In this document: in pieces, positions 9,968-19,324 of the stretch
Numbering within the stretch: the stretch's first letter is position 1
How the letters are laid out: every line of letters begins with the position of its first letter
Assembly: GCA_046328225.1 (NCBI GenBank)
Contig: JAXLWZ010000012.1
Coordinates: 44,869 to 108,868, forward strand
Length of the DNA: 64,000 nt
Direction of reading: 5' to 3'
Origin: Amarobacillus sp046328225
GTDB lineage: Bacteria; Chloroflexota; Dehalococcoidia; Tepidiformales; Tepidiformaceae
The notes under the pieces: model-generated
What the model was told of the DNA's origin: nothing
What the model saw: the letters and a program-made list of their open reading frames with translations, nothing else
Database searches by the model: none
Position numbers and translations under genes: made by a program

Positions 9968-10624
9968 ATGCCCGACTCCGGCCGCCCGCCCGTACAGAAC
10001 TGGCTCACCCTCGGGTCGGCGAGCGAGCTCCTCGGCGTCAGCGAATCCACCATCCGGCGCTGGGCCGATGCCGGCGACGTCCGTTCCTATCGCACCCGCG
10101 GCGGCCATCGCCGCATTCTCGAAGAGGACCTGCGCCAGCTCGTCACGGCCCACGCCGGCGCGGCGCCTTCCCGCGATACCGACCGCATCAGCGATATCGC
10201 CATCGGCCGCATCAAGCGCCGCATCAGCCGCGGGCGGCAGGGCGGCGGCTCCGGCACCACCGTCTTCGCCGGCCTCGATGACGAAGCCCGCGACCGCATG
10301 CGCCGCCTCGGCCGCCAGCTCGTCGACCTCTTCGCCCGCTACGTCGCTTCCAATACAAAGGGCGAACGCTTCACCGAGGACGCGCACACACTCGGCGTCG
10401 AATACGGACGCACCCTGGTCACGAGCGGCGTCGGGCTCACGGCCGCCGTCCAGACGTTCAACGCCATGCGCCGCTCGCTCGAGGAGACCGCGTCTCAGAT
10501 CGCCGCCGAGGCCGGGCTCAGCGCCGAGGACGCCGTGGAGGCCGTCGAAGCAACCCTCGGCCTCGCCGACACCATCCTCGAAGCCATGGCCGAGGTCTAC
10601 GAACGGGCCCTCACCCGCGCCTGA
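9968..10624 (+). CDS. Excisionase/MerR-like helix-turn-helix regulator with C-terminal sensor-like domain
   Basis: 218 residues from the ATG at 9968, set by GGGAGGTT at about 9952-9959; an in-frame TTG at 9911 would lie just downstream of the terminator and lacks a ribosome site. Residues 10-60 form the winged HTH typical of excisionase-type DNA-binding proteins (LGVSESTIRRWADAG, then RTRGGHRRI). Residues 110-215 are alpha-helical and resemble the RsbRD/globin-like sensor region found on stress regulators. It is probably a transcription factor that reads a cytoplasmic signal. It lies downstream of the nitrite genes behind a hairpin, so a regulatory link to them is only a guess. Confidence 0.7.
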   Translation: MPDSGRPPVQNWLTLGSASELLGVSESTIRRWADAGDVRSYRTRGGHRRILEEDLRQLVTAHAGAAPSRDTDRISDIAIGRIKRRISRGRQGGGSGTTVFAGLDDEARDRMRRLGRQLVDLFARYVASNTKGERFTEDAHTLGVEYGRTLVTSGVGLTAAVQTFNAMRRSLEETASQIAAEAGLSAEDAVEAVEATLGLADTILEAMAEVYERALTRA

Positions 10625-10625
10625 A

Positions 10626-11213
10626 TCAGCCCGCCGGTTCGACCAGCCGCCCCTCCGGGCTCACGAAGGTCGCGTGCGGCGGCACCACCTTGCGCACCAG
10701 GCAGTGCGCGCCCACCGTCGCCTGCTCCCCGATGGTCACCCCATGCAGCACCGTCGTCGCCGTGCCCAGGTAGGCGCCGTCCGCGATCGTGATCGGACCC
10801 TGCTGCCGCGGGCGCTTCTCGCTGAGCGGCCCCGGGCCCACATCGAAGCTGGTAATGAGGCTGGACCGCATGCCGATCGAGACGTCGTGGCCGATGCGCA
10901 CGTCGTCCGCGAGGTCGATGAGGATGTTCGTTCCCAGGTACACCCGGTCGCCAATCCAGAGGCGCGAGAAGTCCCCATCCGCGTTCATCACGTGCAGCGG
11001 CCCGTAGATCGTCGCGCCCTCGCCCACGTGCGCCCCGAACTCCCGCAGGATCGGCCCGCAATCGATCGTCGTCCGCAGCTCCATGCAAATGCCTTCGATG
11101 CCATCGCGGAAGTAGCGCGCCTTGCGCCGGAATCGCCCGAGGGACCCAAGGCCGCGCCGGACCGGCCGAAGCGCGGGCGCGGCGCGCGAACGGAGCGTGG
11201 CAAGCGCGGACAT
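10626..11213 (-). CDS. Hexapeptide-repeat (left-handed beta-helix) acyltransferase
   Basis: 195 residues. From about residue 55 onward the chain follows the [LIV]-G-x4 hexapeptide rhythm (for example IGDRVYLGTNILIDLADDVRI), which builds a left-handed parallel beta-helix. The family includes maltose/galactoside O-acetyltransferases and serine acetyltransferases, which work as trimers with acetyl-CoA. The N-terminal 50 residues are basic and hydrophobic, possibly peripheral to the membrane. The acceptor is unknown. It converges with the HTH gene with only one base between the two stop codons. Confidence 0.75.
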   Translation of the reverse strand: MSALATLRSRAAPALRPVRRGLGSLGRFRRKARYFRDGIEGICMELRTTIDCGPILREFGAHVGEGATIYGPLHVMNADGDFSRLWIGDRVYLGTNILIDLADDVRIGHDVSIGMRSSLITSFDVGPGPLSEKRPRQQGPITIADGAYLGTATTVLHGVTIGEQATVGAHCLVRKVVPPHATFVSPEGRLVEPAG

Positions 11214-11268
11214 CGGCGGCCCCCGGGCGGCGTGATGGCCAAGTTAACCATGCCGTCCCCGGCCGCGA

Positions 11269-13758
11269 CTACAACAGGCTCGCCGGGTCGATGTCGATGC
11301 TCCAGCGCTCGCCGAGGCGCACGCTTTCGAGCAGCCGCGCCGGGTGCCGCCCGCGCAACAACACCTGGAACCGGTACTCCCCCCGGATGCGCGGGATGAA
11401 GGCCGCCATCGGCCCGAGGACGTCCGGCTCGGCGCGGCCCGCCGCGTCCCGCAGCATGCGCAGCTCCGCCGCGATGCGCCCGGCCTCCTGCAGCCCCCGT
11501 TCGCGGTTCGTATCCCGGTGCACCAGTCGCGCCAGCCGCGCGAACGGCGGATACCCGGCCCGCCGCCGATGCGCGATCTCATCCTCATAGAAGGCGCGGT
11601 AGTCGTGGTTCGCGGCCGCGACGATGGGCGCCGCCTCCGGCTGGTACGTCTGGATGTAGACGAACCCCTCGCGCTCCCGGCGCCCCGCCCGCCCCGAGAC
11701 CTGCGACAGCAGCTGGAAGGTCCGCTCCTGCGCCGTGTAATCCGGCAGCGCCAGCCCGACGTCGGCATCGACGACGCCCACGACCGTCATCGCCGGGAGA
11801 TCGAGGCCTTTCGCCAGCATCTGTGTGCCCACCAGGATGTCGATCTCGTGCGCCTCGAGCGCGCGCACCATCTCCGCGTGGCTCCCTTTGCGGGATGCGA
11901 CGTCGCTGTCCCAGCGCGCCACGCGCGCCCCCGGGAACGCCAGCTTCGCCTCCACCTCGATGCGCTGCGTTCCCACCCCGAACGGGCGGTACTTCGAGCT
12001 GTCACACGCCGGGCAGCGATCCTCCAGCCGCCGCGAGCGGCCGCAATGGTGGCAGCGCAGGCGCGGGTCGATCGGGTCGCTCATGTCGAGGCTCAGGGCC
12101 AGTTCGCACGAAGGGCACACCGGCACGTGCCCGCACGCCCGGCACAACATGAACCGCGCCGACCCCCGCCGGTTCACGAACAGGATGGATTGCTCCTTCC
12201 GCTGCAGTGCGAGCCGCAACGCCCGCGTCAGGGGCACGCTGAACACGCTCCGGTTGCCGTGCTTCAGCTGCTCCCGCATATCGACCACGGTGACGCGCGG
12301 CAGCGTTCCCTCGCTCGTCTCGCCGCCCTCGCCCGGCGCCACCCGCCCCTTGAGCTCGAACCGCCCGATGCTCCCGAGCTCCGAGTGGTGGTAGGTCACG
12401 ATGTCCGGCGTCGCGCTCCCGAGCACGAGCGTCGCGCCCGTGAGCCGGCAGAGTTCGCGCGCCGCGTCTCGCGCGTGATACCGCGGCTGCGGGCTCTCCT
12501 GCTTGTACGTCCACTCGTGCTCTTCGTCGATCACGACCAGGCCCAGCTCCGCCGCGGGTGCGAAGAGCGCGCTTCGCGACCCCAGCACGAGCCGCGCACT
12601 GCCGCGCTGCACCGCGTACCACTGGTCGTACAGCTCCCCCGTGCCGAGCCCGCTGTGGAACACCGCCAGCGTGCTCCCGAAGCGCTCCCCGTACCGCCGG
12701 ATCGCCTGCGGTGTGAGCGCGATTTCCGGCACGAGGACGATCGCCGCCTTGCCCTCCGCCAGCGTTCGGCCGACCAGGTCGAGGTACACCTCCGTCTTCC
12801 CCGAGCCGGTCACCCCGTGCAGCAGCCACGTGCCCCGTTCGCGCCAGATCGCGTCCGCGGCGGCCTGCTGCTCCGCGGTCAGCACGAGCGGCGGCCGCGC
12901 CTCGAACGTCATCCCCCCGAGCGGCCCGCGTTCAACCTGCGCCTCGTACCGTCGAATCCACCCCTCGCGTTCCAGCCCGTCGAGGTGGCCGGGCGCCGCG
13001 CCCGCGTCGCGCGCCTCCGCGAGCGCGATATCCCCGCGCTCCGCGAGCAAGCCCAGGATGCGCGCCGCTACCGAACGTGCCGACTTCGCGCGCAACTCCT
13101 CCACGTGGGCCCGTGCGGCCTCCGCCGGCTGCGCCAGCGCCACGCGCCGCTCGAATCGTGGCCGGCCCGTGGGGCGCGCCAACCCCTGCACCACGGTCAG
13201 GTGCCCATCCCGCTGAAGCCTCTCAAGCCGGGGCAGGGTCACCGTCCCGATCGCTTCGCGCATGCTGTCGAGACTCACTCGCCCGTGTTCGGCGATGTGC
13301 CGGAGGATGCGCTGGTCCTGTGGGTAGATCGGCAGGAGCGGCGGCACCTCCACCGGCGAGACCATCGTCACCGCCTTCTGCCCGTACCCCTGCGGCAGGC
13401 TCACCGCCAGGCAATCCCACAACGGCGCCAGATACGCCTCGCTCATCCACCGGGCCACCGCGACGTGCGCGTCGTCGAGCACCGGCTCCGGGTCAGCGAT
13501 TGACTGGATTGGCCGCACTTCGGCCACCGGGCTTTCCGCCGTCCGCGCGAGCACGATGCCCTGCAGCACGCGTGGCCCGAACGGCACGAACACGGCCTGG
13601 CCGGGCACGGGGTCCATCCCCGGCGGCACCGCATACGTGAAGCCGCGGCGCGCGGGCTGCCCCGTGTTTACGGCCACTTCGGCGAACGGCTGCACCGCGC
13701 TTTCCACGGGCGTCATCGTGCCGTCTGGGCGTACGAACCGGAAGGGCTCAGCTGCCAC
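11269..13758 (-). CDS. priA: Primosomal replication restart helicase PriA
   Basis: 829 residues from a GTG at 13758 that overlaps the end of the MFS gene by 11 bases; an ATG at 13716 is an alternative start. An N-terminal 3'-DNA-end-binding domain is followed by the helicase core: Walker A GVTGSGKTE, Walker B DEEH, zinc-binding cysteines (CRACGHVPVCPSC and CHHC...CPAC) and motif VI QVSGRAGR. PriA recognises stalled forks and reloads the replicative helicase. Length and motif order agree with the family, and all eight zinc Cys are present. Confidence 0.95.
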   Translation of the reverse strand: MAAEPFRFVRPDGTMTPVESAVQPFAEVAVNTGQPARRGFTYAVPPGMDPVPGQAVFVPFGPRVLQGIVLARTAESPVAEVRPIQSIADPEPVLDDAHVAVARWMSEAYLAPLWDCLAVSLPQGYGQKAVTMVSPVEVPPLLPIYPQDQRILRHIAEHGRVSLDSMREAIGTVTLPRLERLQRDGHLTVVQGLARPTGRPRFERRVALAQPAEAARAHVEELRAKSARSVAARILGLLAERGDIALAEARDAGAAPGHLDGLEREGWIRRYEAQVERGPLGGMTFEARPPLVLTAEQQAAADAIWRERGTWLLHGVTGSGKTEVYLDLVGRTLAEGKAAIVLVPEIALTPQAIRRYGERFGSTLAVFHSGLGTGELYDQWYAVQRGSARLVLGSRSALFAPAAELGLVVIDEEHEWTYKQESPQPRYHARDAARELCRLTGATLVLGSATPDIVTYHHSELGSIGRFELKGRVAPGEGGETSEGTLPRVTVVDMREQLKHGNRSVFSVPLTRALRLALQRKEQSILFVNRRGSARFMLCRACGHVPVCPSCELALSLDMSDPIDPRLRCHHCGRSRRLEDRCPACDSSKYRPFGVGTQRIEVEAKLAFPGARVARWDSDVASRKGSHAEMVRALEAHEIDILVGTQMLAKGLDLPAMTVVGVVDADVGLALPDYTAQERTFQLLSQVSGRAGRREREGFVYIQTYQPEAAPIVAAANHDYRAFYEDEIAHRRRAGYPPFARLARLVHRDTNRERGLQEAGRIAAELRMLRDAAGRAEPDVLGPMAAFIPRIRGEYRFQVLLRGRHPARLLESVRLGERWSIDIDPASLL

Positions 13759-14998
13759 CCGCGGCGGCAGCCTCGGCGCGTTCGAACTTCACCGGCGCCA
13801 CCGGCTCCGACGTCTGCACGCCGCGCGTCAGGAAAAGGAACACCATCACGCCCGCGCTCATCGTGATCCCGCCGAAGAGGAACGCCGCCCCGAGCCCGTA
13901 CTGGTCGTACAACAGGCCGCCGACGACGGAGCCCAGGAACATCCCCAGCCCGTTGCCCGCCGACCCGAGACCGAGCACCGTACCCATGCCCACGCGCCGC
14001 CCGGCGACGACCTGGATCGCGCCGGACGCCACCTGCGACAGCGCGTTCGAAGCCCCCATCCCGAGCAACAGCCCCAGCGCCAGCACGTACGCCGGGACAA
14101 CCCCCAGCGCCACCAGCTGCACGGCGGTCGCGAGCAGGCCGATGGCCACCAGCGGGCGCCGCTCGCGCCGGTCGGCGAGCCGCCCCCAGAACGGCTGCGC
14201 GAGCCCCGCCGTGATGTCCTGCGTCGCGAATGCCACACCAATCATGATCGGCGCCGCCCCGAGGCCGTCCTCCAGCCGCAGCGCCAGCAGGCTGAAGGTC
14301 GCGCCGTTCGCCAACGAAAGCAGCCCCATGTGCACCGTCAGCGCCAGCGTCAGCGGGTCGGCGAGGGCCTTGCGGAAGGGAAGCGCGTGCGCCGCCGCCA
14401 TGGTTGCGCCCGCCGCCGTCCGCGCGCGCCGCTTCGCCTCGGCGGGCGAATGCCGCGGCAGCCACGAGAAGATGATGAACGCCGACGTCGCCATCAGCAG
14501 CGCCATCGCCACGAACACCGAGTGGAAGCCCACGTACTGGCGTAGCGCTCCGGCCACCAGCGGCCCCGTGCCGAAGCCCACGATGTCCGCCATCGCGAAC
14601 ACCCCGAGCCAGCGGCCTTCTTTCCCCTCTGGCGTCATGTCGCCCACATACGCCCGCGCCACCGAGAAGATGAAGCTCGTCCCCAGCCCGCTGAACGCGC
14701 GGAACGCGATGACCTGGTAGAAGCTCTGCGCCGTCAGGTATCCGATCGCCGCGACAAAGTAGATGAGCAGCCCGGCGATGATGAACGGCTTCCGCCCGTA
14801 CCGGTCCGAGAGCCTGCCCGCGAACGGCCCGACGACCGCCTGCACAACCGCGAAAATCGAGAACGTCAGCCCCAGCCACACCCCGCTTGCGCCAAGATCC
14901 TTCGCGTACACCGGCAGCAGCGGGCTCACCATCGAGATGCCCATGGTCGCGACGAACACCGCGCAGAAGAGGGCAACGAACGGTCTGGAGAGCATCAT
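13748..14998 (-). CDS. Major facilitator superfamily transporter
   Basis: 416 residues with about 12 hydrophobic helices in two six-helix halves. Motif A between helices 2 and 3 is GRLSDRYGRKP, the MFS hallmark, and a degenerate copy (GRLADRRERRP) lies in the second half. The general look is of a drug/metabolite efflux carrier (DHA1-like), but the substrate cannot be inferred. Its 3' end overlaps the priA start by 11 bases. Confidence 0.85.
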   Translation of the reverse strand: MMLSRPFVALFCAVFVATMGISMVSPLLPVYAKDLGASGVWLGLTFSIFAVVQAVVGPFAGRLSDRYGRKPFIIAGLLIYFVAAIGYLTAQSFYQVIAFRAFSGLGTSFIFSVARAYVGDMTPEGKEGRWLGVFAMADIVGFGTGPLVAGALRQYVGFHSVFVAMALLMATSAFIIFSWLPRHSPAEAKRRARTAAGATMAAAHALPFRKALADPLTLALTVHMGLLSLANGATFSLLALRLEDGLGAAPIMIGVAFATQDITAGLAQPFWGRLADRRERRPLVAIGLLATAVQLVALGVVPAYVLALGLLLGMGASNALSQVASGAIQVVAGRRVGMGTVLGLGSAGNGLGMFLGSVVGGLLYDQYGLGAAFLFGGITMSAGVMVFLFLTRGVQTSEPVAPVKFERAEAAAAGGS

Positions 14999-15100
14999 TC
15001 AAGCCTAGCGCACCATTTCCTTGCGAAGCACCGCACGGTAAGCCCTGCTACACTCGCCCCTATTCGCCATGTCCGCCCGCCCCGGGCGCGCGAGGTGTTC

Positions 15101-15982
15101 ATGAAGATTTTCGACGTCCATATCCACTTCCCGCGCGACTTCCAGAACCCCGATGCCGACCCCGCCCCGATGGTCGATCGCCTCGCCGAGGTGGCCGCCA
15201 AAGCCGGCGTCACGAAGGGCTGCGTGCTCACCGGAGGCCGCTTCGGCCCCACCTACGAAGTGGGCATCTCGCTCGTGAGCAAGTACCCCGAAATCTTCAT
15301 CCCCGTCGCCGTCGTCGACCCCGAGGACATCGATGGCGACGCCGTGCAGCGCCTCTGGGACATGGGCTATCGCGGACTCAAGCTCATCGGCGTCGCCCGC
15401 CCCTACGACGAGCCCGATTACATGCCCACCTACCAGCGCGCCGAGCAACTCGGCATGCCCGTCCTCTTCCACATGGGCGTCATCGGCGGCGGCATCGACT
15501 ACTCCATCACCCACCCGCGCCGCGATGCCCTCGCCGCTCAGATGCTCGACCGCCAGCGCGCGATGCAGGGCCGCATGGGCCCCCGCAACGCCGGCGCCGG
15601 CCGCATGAGCCCGCTCCACCTGGACACCATCGCCAACAAGTTTCCGAACCTCCGCATCATCGGTGCCCACATCGGCAACCAGGGCAACTACGAGTACTCC
15701 GCCTCCGTCGCCCGCTGGCGTCATAACGTCTGGTTCGATTTGAGCGGCGGCGAAACCATCGAGCGCCACGCCGTCGAACGGAAGCTCATCGGTGGCGAGT
15801 TCGGCGTCGAAAAGCTCGTCTTCGGCAGCGACTGCCCCATGGACGAAATCCGCACCCACATCGACCGGTTCGAGATGATGTACGACCTCCTCGAACTCGA
15901 CGACGATGCCCGCGAGCGCCTCTGGTGGCGTAACGGTGCCGAGATCTACGGCCTCGAAGAGCCGTCCTTCGCGAGGGAGTGA
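15101..15982 (+). CDS. Amidohydrolase-family TIM-barrel protein
   Basis: 293 residues from the ATG at 15101, preceded by CGAGGTG; a GTG two codons upstream is possible. FDVHIHFP at residues 4-11 is the strand-1 HxH metal motif of amidohydrolase-2 (PF04909) enzymes, and FGSDCPMDE near 250 supplies the late metal-binding Asp. Relatives are decarboxylases and hydrolases such as 2-amino-3-carboxymuconate-semialdehyde decarboxylase. The actual reaction is unknown. The next gene starts inside its stop codon. Confidence 0.78.
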   Translation: MKIFDVHIHFPRDFQNPDADPAPMVDRLAEVAAKAGVTKGCVLTGGRFGPTYEVGISLVSKYPEIFIPVAVVDPEDIDGDAVQRLWDMGYRGLKLIGVARPYDEPDYMPTYQRAEQLGMPVLFHMGVIGGGIDYSITHPRRDALAAQMLDRQRAMQGRMGPRNAGAGRMSPLHLDTIANKFPNLRIIGAHIGNQGNYEYSASVARWRHNVWFDLSGGETIERHAVERKLIGGEFGVEKLVFGSDCPMDEIRTHIDRFEMMYDLLELDDDARERLWWRNGAEIYGLEEPSFARE

Positions 15983-16776
15983 CACTGGCGGTCGAAGCGC
16001 CCGGCACGGGAGCGGCCTCCGGCGGCGCCGGGCGAGCGCTGCTGCTTGCCGCTGTCGCCGCCGTGGGCCTCGTCGCGTACCTCGGCATGCGCCCATCGCA
16101 GCCGTGGATCCTCTGGTTCACCGCCGCCGTCACCGCGCTCGCCGTCGATGGCATCGTCCGCTCCAGCCCGCGCTGGGAGCCGGGGGGCGCGCTCGCCTCC
16201 GCCGTCTATACCTTCCTCCCCGCGCTCGCCGTCCTCGGCAGCGGCTACTTCGTCGGCCATGCCATCGATGGCTACCCGCGCACCGCCGTTGCCCTCGTGC
16301 TCGCCGCTGGCGCAGGCGGCATCGCCCTCGGCGAATACCACACCGTGGACTTCCGCTCGCGGCTCTACGGCTCGATGCGCCTCGCCCTCGCCGTCGCGAC
16401 CTACCTCACGGCCTTCGCGCTCTACACCGTCATCTATTCCGGCGACGCCGGCGTGCTGCCCGGCGCCATCCTCATCGCGCTCGTGAGCACCGCCCTCGGC
16501 ATGGAACTCCTGCGCGAAAGCCGCCTCCTCGGCCCGAGCTCCCTCCTCGCCGGCATCGCCATCGGCGTCACCCTCGGCGAGCTCCGCCTCGCGCTCTACT
16601 TCTTTCCCCTCGATGGCCTCCTCGCCGGTGCCCTGCTCATCATCGGCTTCTACCTGGCCACCGGTTTCGTGCACCATCTCCTGGACCACGACCTCGAATG
16701 GAGCACCACCGGCGAGTACCTGCTCGTCGCCGCCGCCGGCACGGCCGCCGTGGTCGTCACCCGGGTCTTCGTCTAG
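15979..16776 (+). CDS. Integral membrane protein of unknown function
   Basis: 265 residues. The GTG start overlaps the amidohydrolase stop (GTGA), indicating coupling. Seven to eight hydrophobic segments are separated by very short loops, with an acidic-aromatic stretch near residue 118 (GEYHTVDF). I recognise no family and see no transport or enzyme motif. Coupling to the amidohydrolase upstream and exonuclease III downstream looks like genomic packing rather than a pathway. Confidence 0.6.
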   Translation: MTLAVEAPGTGAASGGAGRALLLAAVAAVGLVAYLGMRPSQPWILWFTAAVTALAVDGIVRSSPRWEPGGALASAVYTFLPALAVLGSGYFVGHAIDGYPRTAVALVLAAGAGGIALGEYHTVDFRSRLYGSMRLALAVATYLTAFALYTVIYSGDAGVLPGAILIALVSTALGMELLRESRLLGPSSLLAGIAIGVTLGELRLALYFFPLDGLLAGALLIIGFYLATGFVHHLLDHDLEWSTTGEYLLVAAAGTAAVVVTRVFV

Positions 16777-16798
16777 GTTCGCGCGGAGGGCCACCGGA

Positions 16799-17581
<783 letters not shown>

Positions 17582-17650
17582 CGATGTAACGCACGGGCAA
17601 TGCGCGCTCGACGCGAATTCGCCGGGCCGCAACGGGCGCTCCGCCATCCT

Positions 17651-17671
17651 TGCCTTAACCCCGGTAAGGCA
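17651..17671 (+). promoter_or_regulatory. Perfect inverted repeat before the hemerythrin ribosome site
   Basis: TGCCTTA, a 7-base spacer, then TAAGGCA, ending one base before the AGGAGG ribosome site (17673-17678). Its size and position fit an operator for a dimeric repressor or an mRNA hairpin that occludes translation. No transcription factor can be named. Confidence 0.45.
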
Positions 17672-17682
17672 TAGGAGGCACC

Positions 17683-18150
17683 GTGACCGACCCCGTCAAG
17701 CTCCTCAAGGACGACCACAAGAAGGTCAAGGAGCTGTTCACCGAGTTCGAGGCGGCCGATGGCCGCAGCAAGCGCCGCATCGCCAACGAGGCGATCATGG
17801 AGCTCGACGTCCACGCCGCTATCGAAGAGGAGATCTTCTACCCGGCGATGCTCGAGGCCCTCAAGGACGAGTTCGTCGTCGCGGAGGCCGAGGAGGAGCA
17901 CCACGTCGTGCACGTGCTCATCGACGAGCTGCGCGACATGGACAAACCGGACGTGCACTTCGACGCCAAGTTCAAGGTGCTGAGTGAGAACGTGAAGCAC
18001 CACATCGAGGAAGAAGAGCGGGAGATGCTCTCCAAGGCGTCGAAGGCTGGCAAGGAGCTCCTGGACCGGCTCGGCGAGCAGATGCTCGAGCGCAAGGAAG
18101 CACTCATGCGCGAAATGAAGTCCGGCGCGAAGGCCCGCGCCTCCGCCTGA
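17683..18150 (+). CDS. Hemerythrin HHE-domain protein
   Basis: 155 residues from a GTG with an excellent AGGAGG four bases upstream. The four-helix iron site is readable: the His pair of DDHKKVKELF near residue 11, DVHAAIEEEIFYP near 47, EEHHVVHVLIDEL near 72, and HHIEEEEREML near 107. HHE proteins bind O2 or NO, or store iron, at a non-haem di-iron centre in the cytoplasm. It stands alone, with a 7+7 inverted repeat before it and a bidirectional hairpin behind it, so it is probably regulated as a single gene. Oxygen/NO sensing versus iron handling cannot be told apart. Confidence 0.88.
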   Translation: MTDPVKLLKDDHKKVKELFTEFEAADGRSKRRIANEAIMELDVHAAIEEEIFYPAMLEALKDEFVVAEAEEEHHVVHVLIDELRDMDKPDVHFDAKFKVLSENVKHHIEEEEREMLSKASKAGKELLDRLGEQMLERKEALMREMKSGAKARASA

Positions 18151-18164
18151 TTCGCGGCTCTCCC

Positions 18165-18199
18165 AACGCCGGCCGCGCGCTCCCTGCGTGGCCGGCGTT
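18165..18199. terminator. Bidirectional hairpin between convergent genes
   Basis: A 10-bp perfect inverted repeat (AACGCCGGCC / GGCCGGCGTT) with a 15-base loop lies between the ends of the hemerythrin gene (plus) and the DinB-fold gene (minus). It is placed to stop transcription from both sides. Confidence 0.6.
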
Positions 18200-18205
18200 C
18201 GCGTG

Positions 18206-19021
18206 TCAGGGGTGCGCGATGGGGAACTGCCCCGGCTGGCGTCCCGCGCCGGGCGGCCCCGCGAACGCCTGCGCGAACAGCATCCATTCCGCCGCGGCCT
18301 CTCCGGTCGTCTCCAGCCGCGTATCCGCCACATGGCGCCGGCGCGTCACTACCGCGCAGAAATCCGCCGCAGGCCCTCGAACCACCTGTTCGGCATTGGC
18401 TTCGCCAAACACCCACAGCTGCCCGTCGGGCGCGGTGAGTTCCACGCGCACGGGCTCCGTGTTCGGCTCCAGCCCGCGCGTGACATAGGAATAGCCGCGC
18501 GTGCGGAACCCCAGGAAGGCGATGTGCCGCAGCCGCTCCGAATCGGCCCGCGGCACGTTCGCCACGTCCACGATATCGAGCCCGTGCGACCACGCCTCCA
18601 TCAGCCGCGCCGTCAGGAACGAGACGCCGCTCATCGGCGGCCCGAACCAGGGCATGCGCCGGTCCCCTGCGAGCGTGCCCGCGGCGTCCACCAGCTCGTG
18701 CCGGGACCGTTCCCACCAGTCGAGGATCTCGCCGGCCGGCCGTTCCCGCGCCGCGAGGATGTAGGCCGGTTCCGACCCCGGAGCCGGCGGCGGCGCCGCG
18801 CGGTCCCGCTGGTTCCGCGCCGCGAACGCCTCCGCGTCCTTGATCGCGAGCGTCGCCGTGTCATCGAAGTGCGCGAGATGGGCCACCTGGTCGCGAATCG
18901 CCCATCCCGGCGCGTGCGTGGCTTTCTCCCATTGCGCGAACGGCACCTGCCGGAGGACCGCCTCCAGCGCGTCTGTCTCGTCGAGGAGGTCGCGGATTAC
19001 CTGGTCGAGGACGCCCGCCAT
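18206..19021 (-). CDS. TIGR03084/mycothiol-maleylpyruvate-isomerase-like DinB-fold protein
   Basis: 271 residues. The N-terminal 130 residues match the DinB-like metal-binding bundle (APGWAIRDQVAHLAHFDD gives the first metal His region; LMEAWSHGLDI near 150 gives the second). The C-terminal 100 residues form the smaller domain seen in the TIGR03084 and maleylpyruvate isomerase N-terminal families. Members use a divalent metal and usually a low-molecular-weight thiol. The substrate is unknown, and no mycothiol genes are visible here. It converges with the hemerythrin gene. Confidence 0.75.
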   Translation of the reverse strand: MAGVLDQVIRDLLDETDALEAVLRQVPFAQWEKATHAPGWAIRDQVAHLAHFDDTATLAIKDAEAFAARNQRDRAAPPPAPGSEPAYILAARERPAGEILDWWERSRHELVDAAGTLAGDRRMPWFGPPMSGVSFLTARLMEAWSHGLDIVDVANVPRADSERLRHIAFLGFRTRGYSYVTRGLEPNTEPVRVELTAPDGQLWVFGEANAEQVVRGPAADFCAVVTRRRHVADTRLETTGEAAAEWMLFAQAFAGPPGAGRQPGQFPIAHP

Positions 19022-19324
19022 GCTTGCACTCCCGCACCGCGAAGGCGGTGGCCCGCAGCGTAGCGCAAACGAACCGGCCCGGTTAAGCCCCGGGTAAGCA
19101 GGTTGGTTTGGGCCAATCTTTGATGAGAAACCCTAACGAAGGTGGGCCGCACGCCAGACTTCGTTGAACATGTGCCGCGGACGAAACCGAACCCCGCTTC
19201 CGACGATTGGCCCCGATCTTTGGGTCGATAGGCCAACGTTTATAGGAATCCGGCAATTAGATTCGCCCAAGAGATTTTTCCAGTGGGCCCCCCTCCGGGC
19301 GGGCCGGGGGGGAGGCATGGCCGC
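19022..19324. other. Intergenic region upstream of the oxidase operon
   Basis: About 300 bases between the divergent DinB-fold gene and coxB, with no plausible gene. It contains TTGGCC (19207-19212) and GGCCAA (19231-19236) as an inverted repeat, and a TATAGG (19241-19246) that could be a weak -10 element for the oxidase operon. A related GGCCAATCTTTG occurs at 19111-19122, echoing GGCCCCGATCTTTG at 19209-19222. These could be regulator sites, but the support is weak. Confidence 0.35.
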
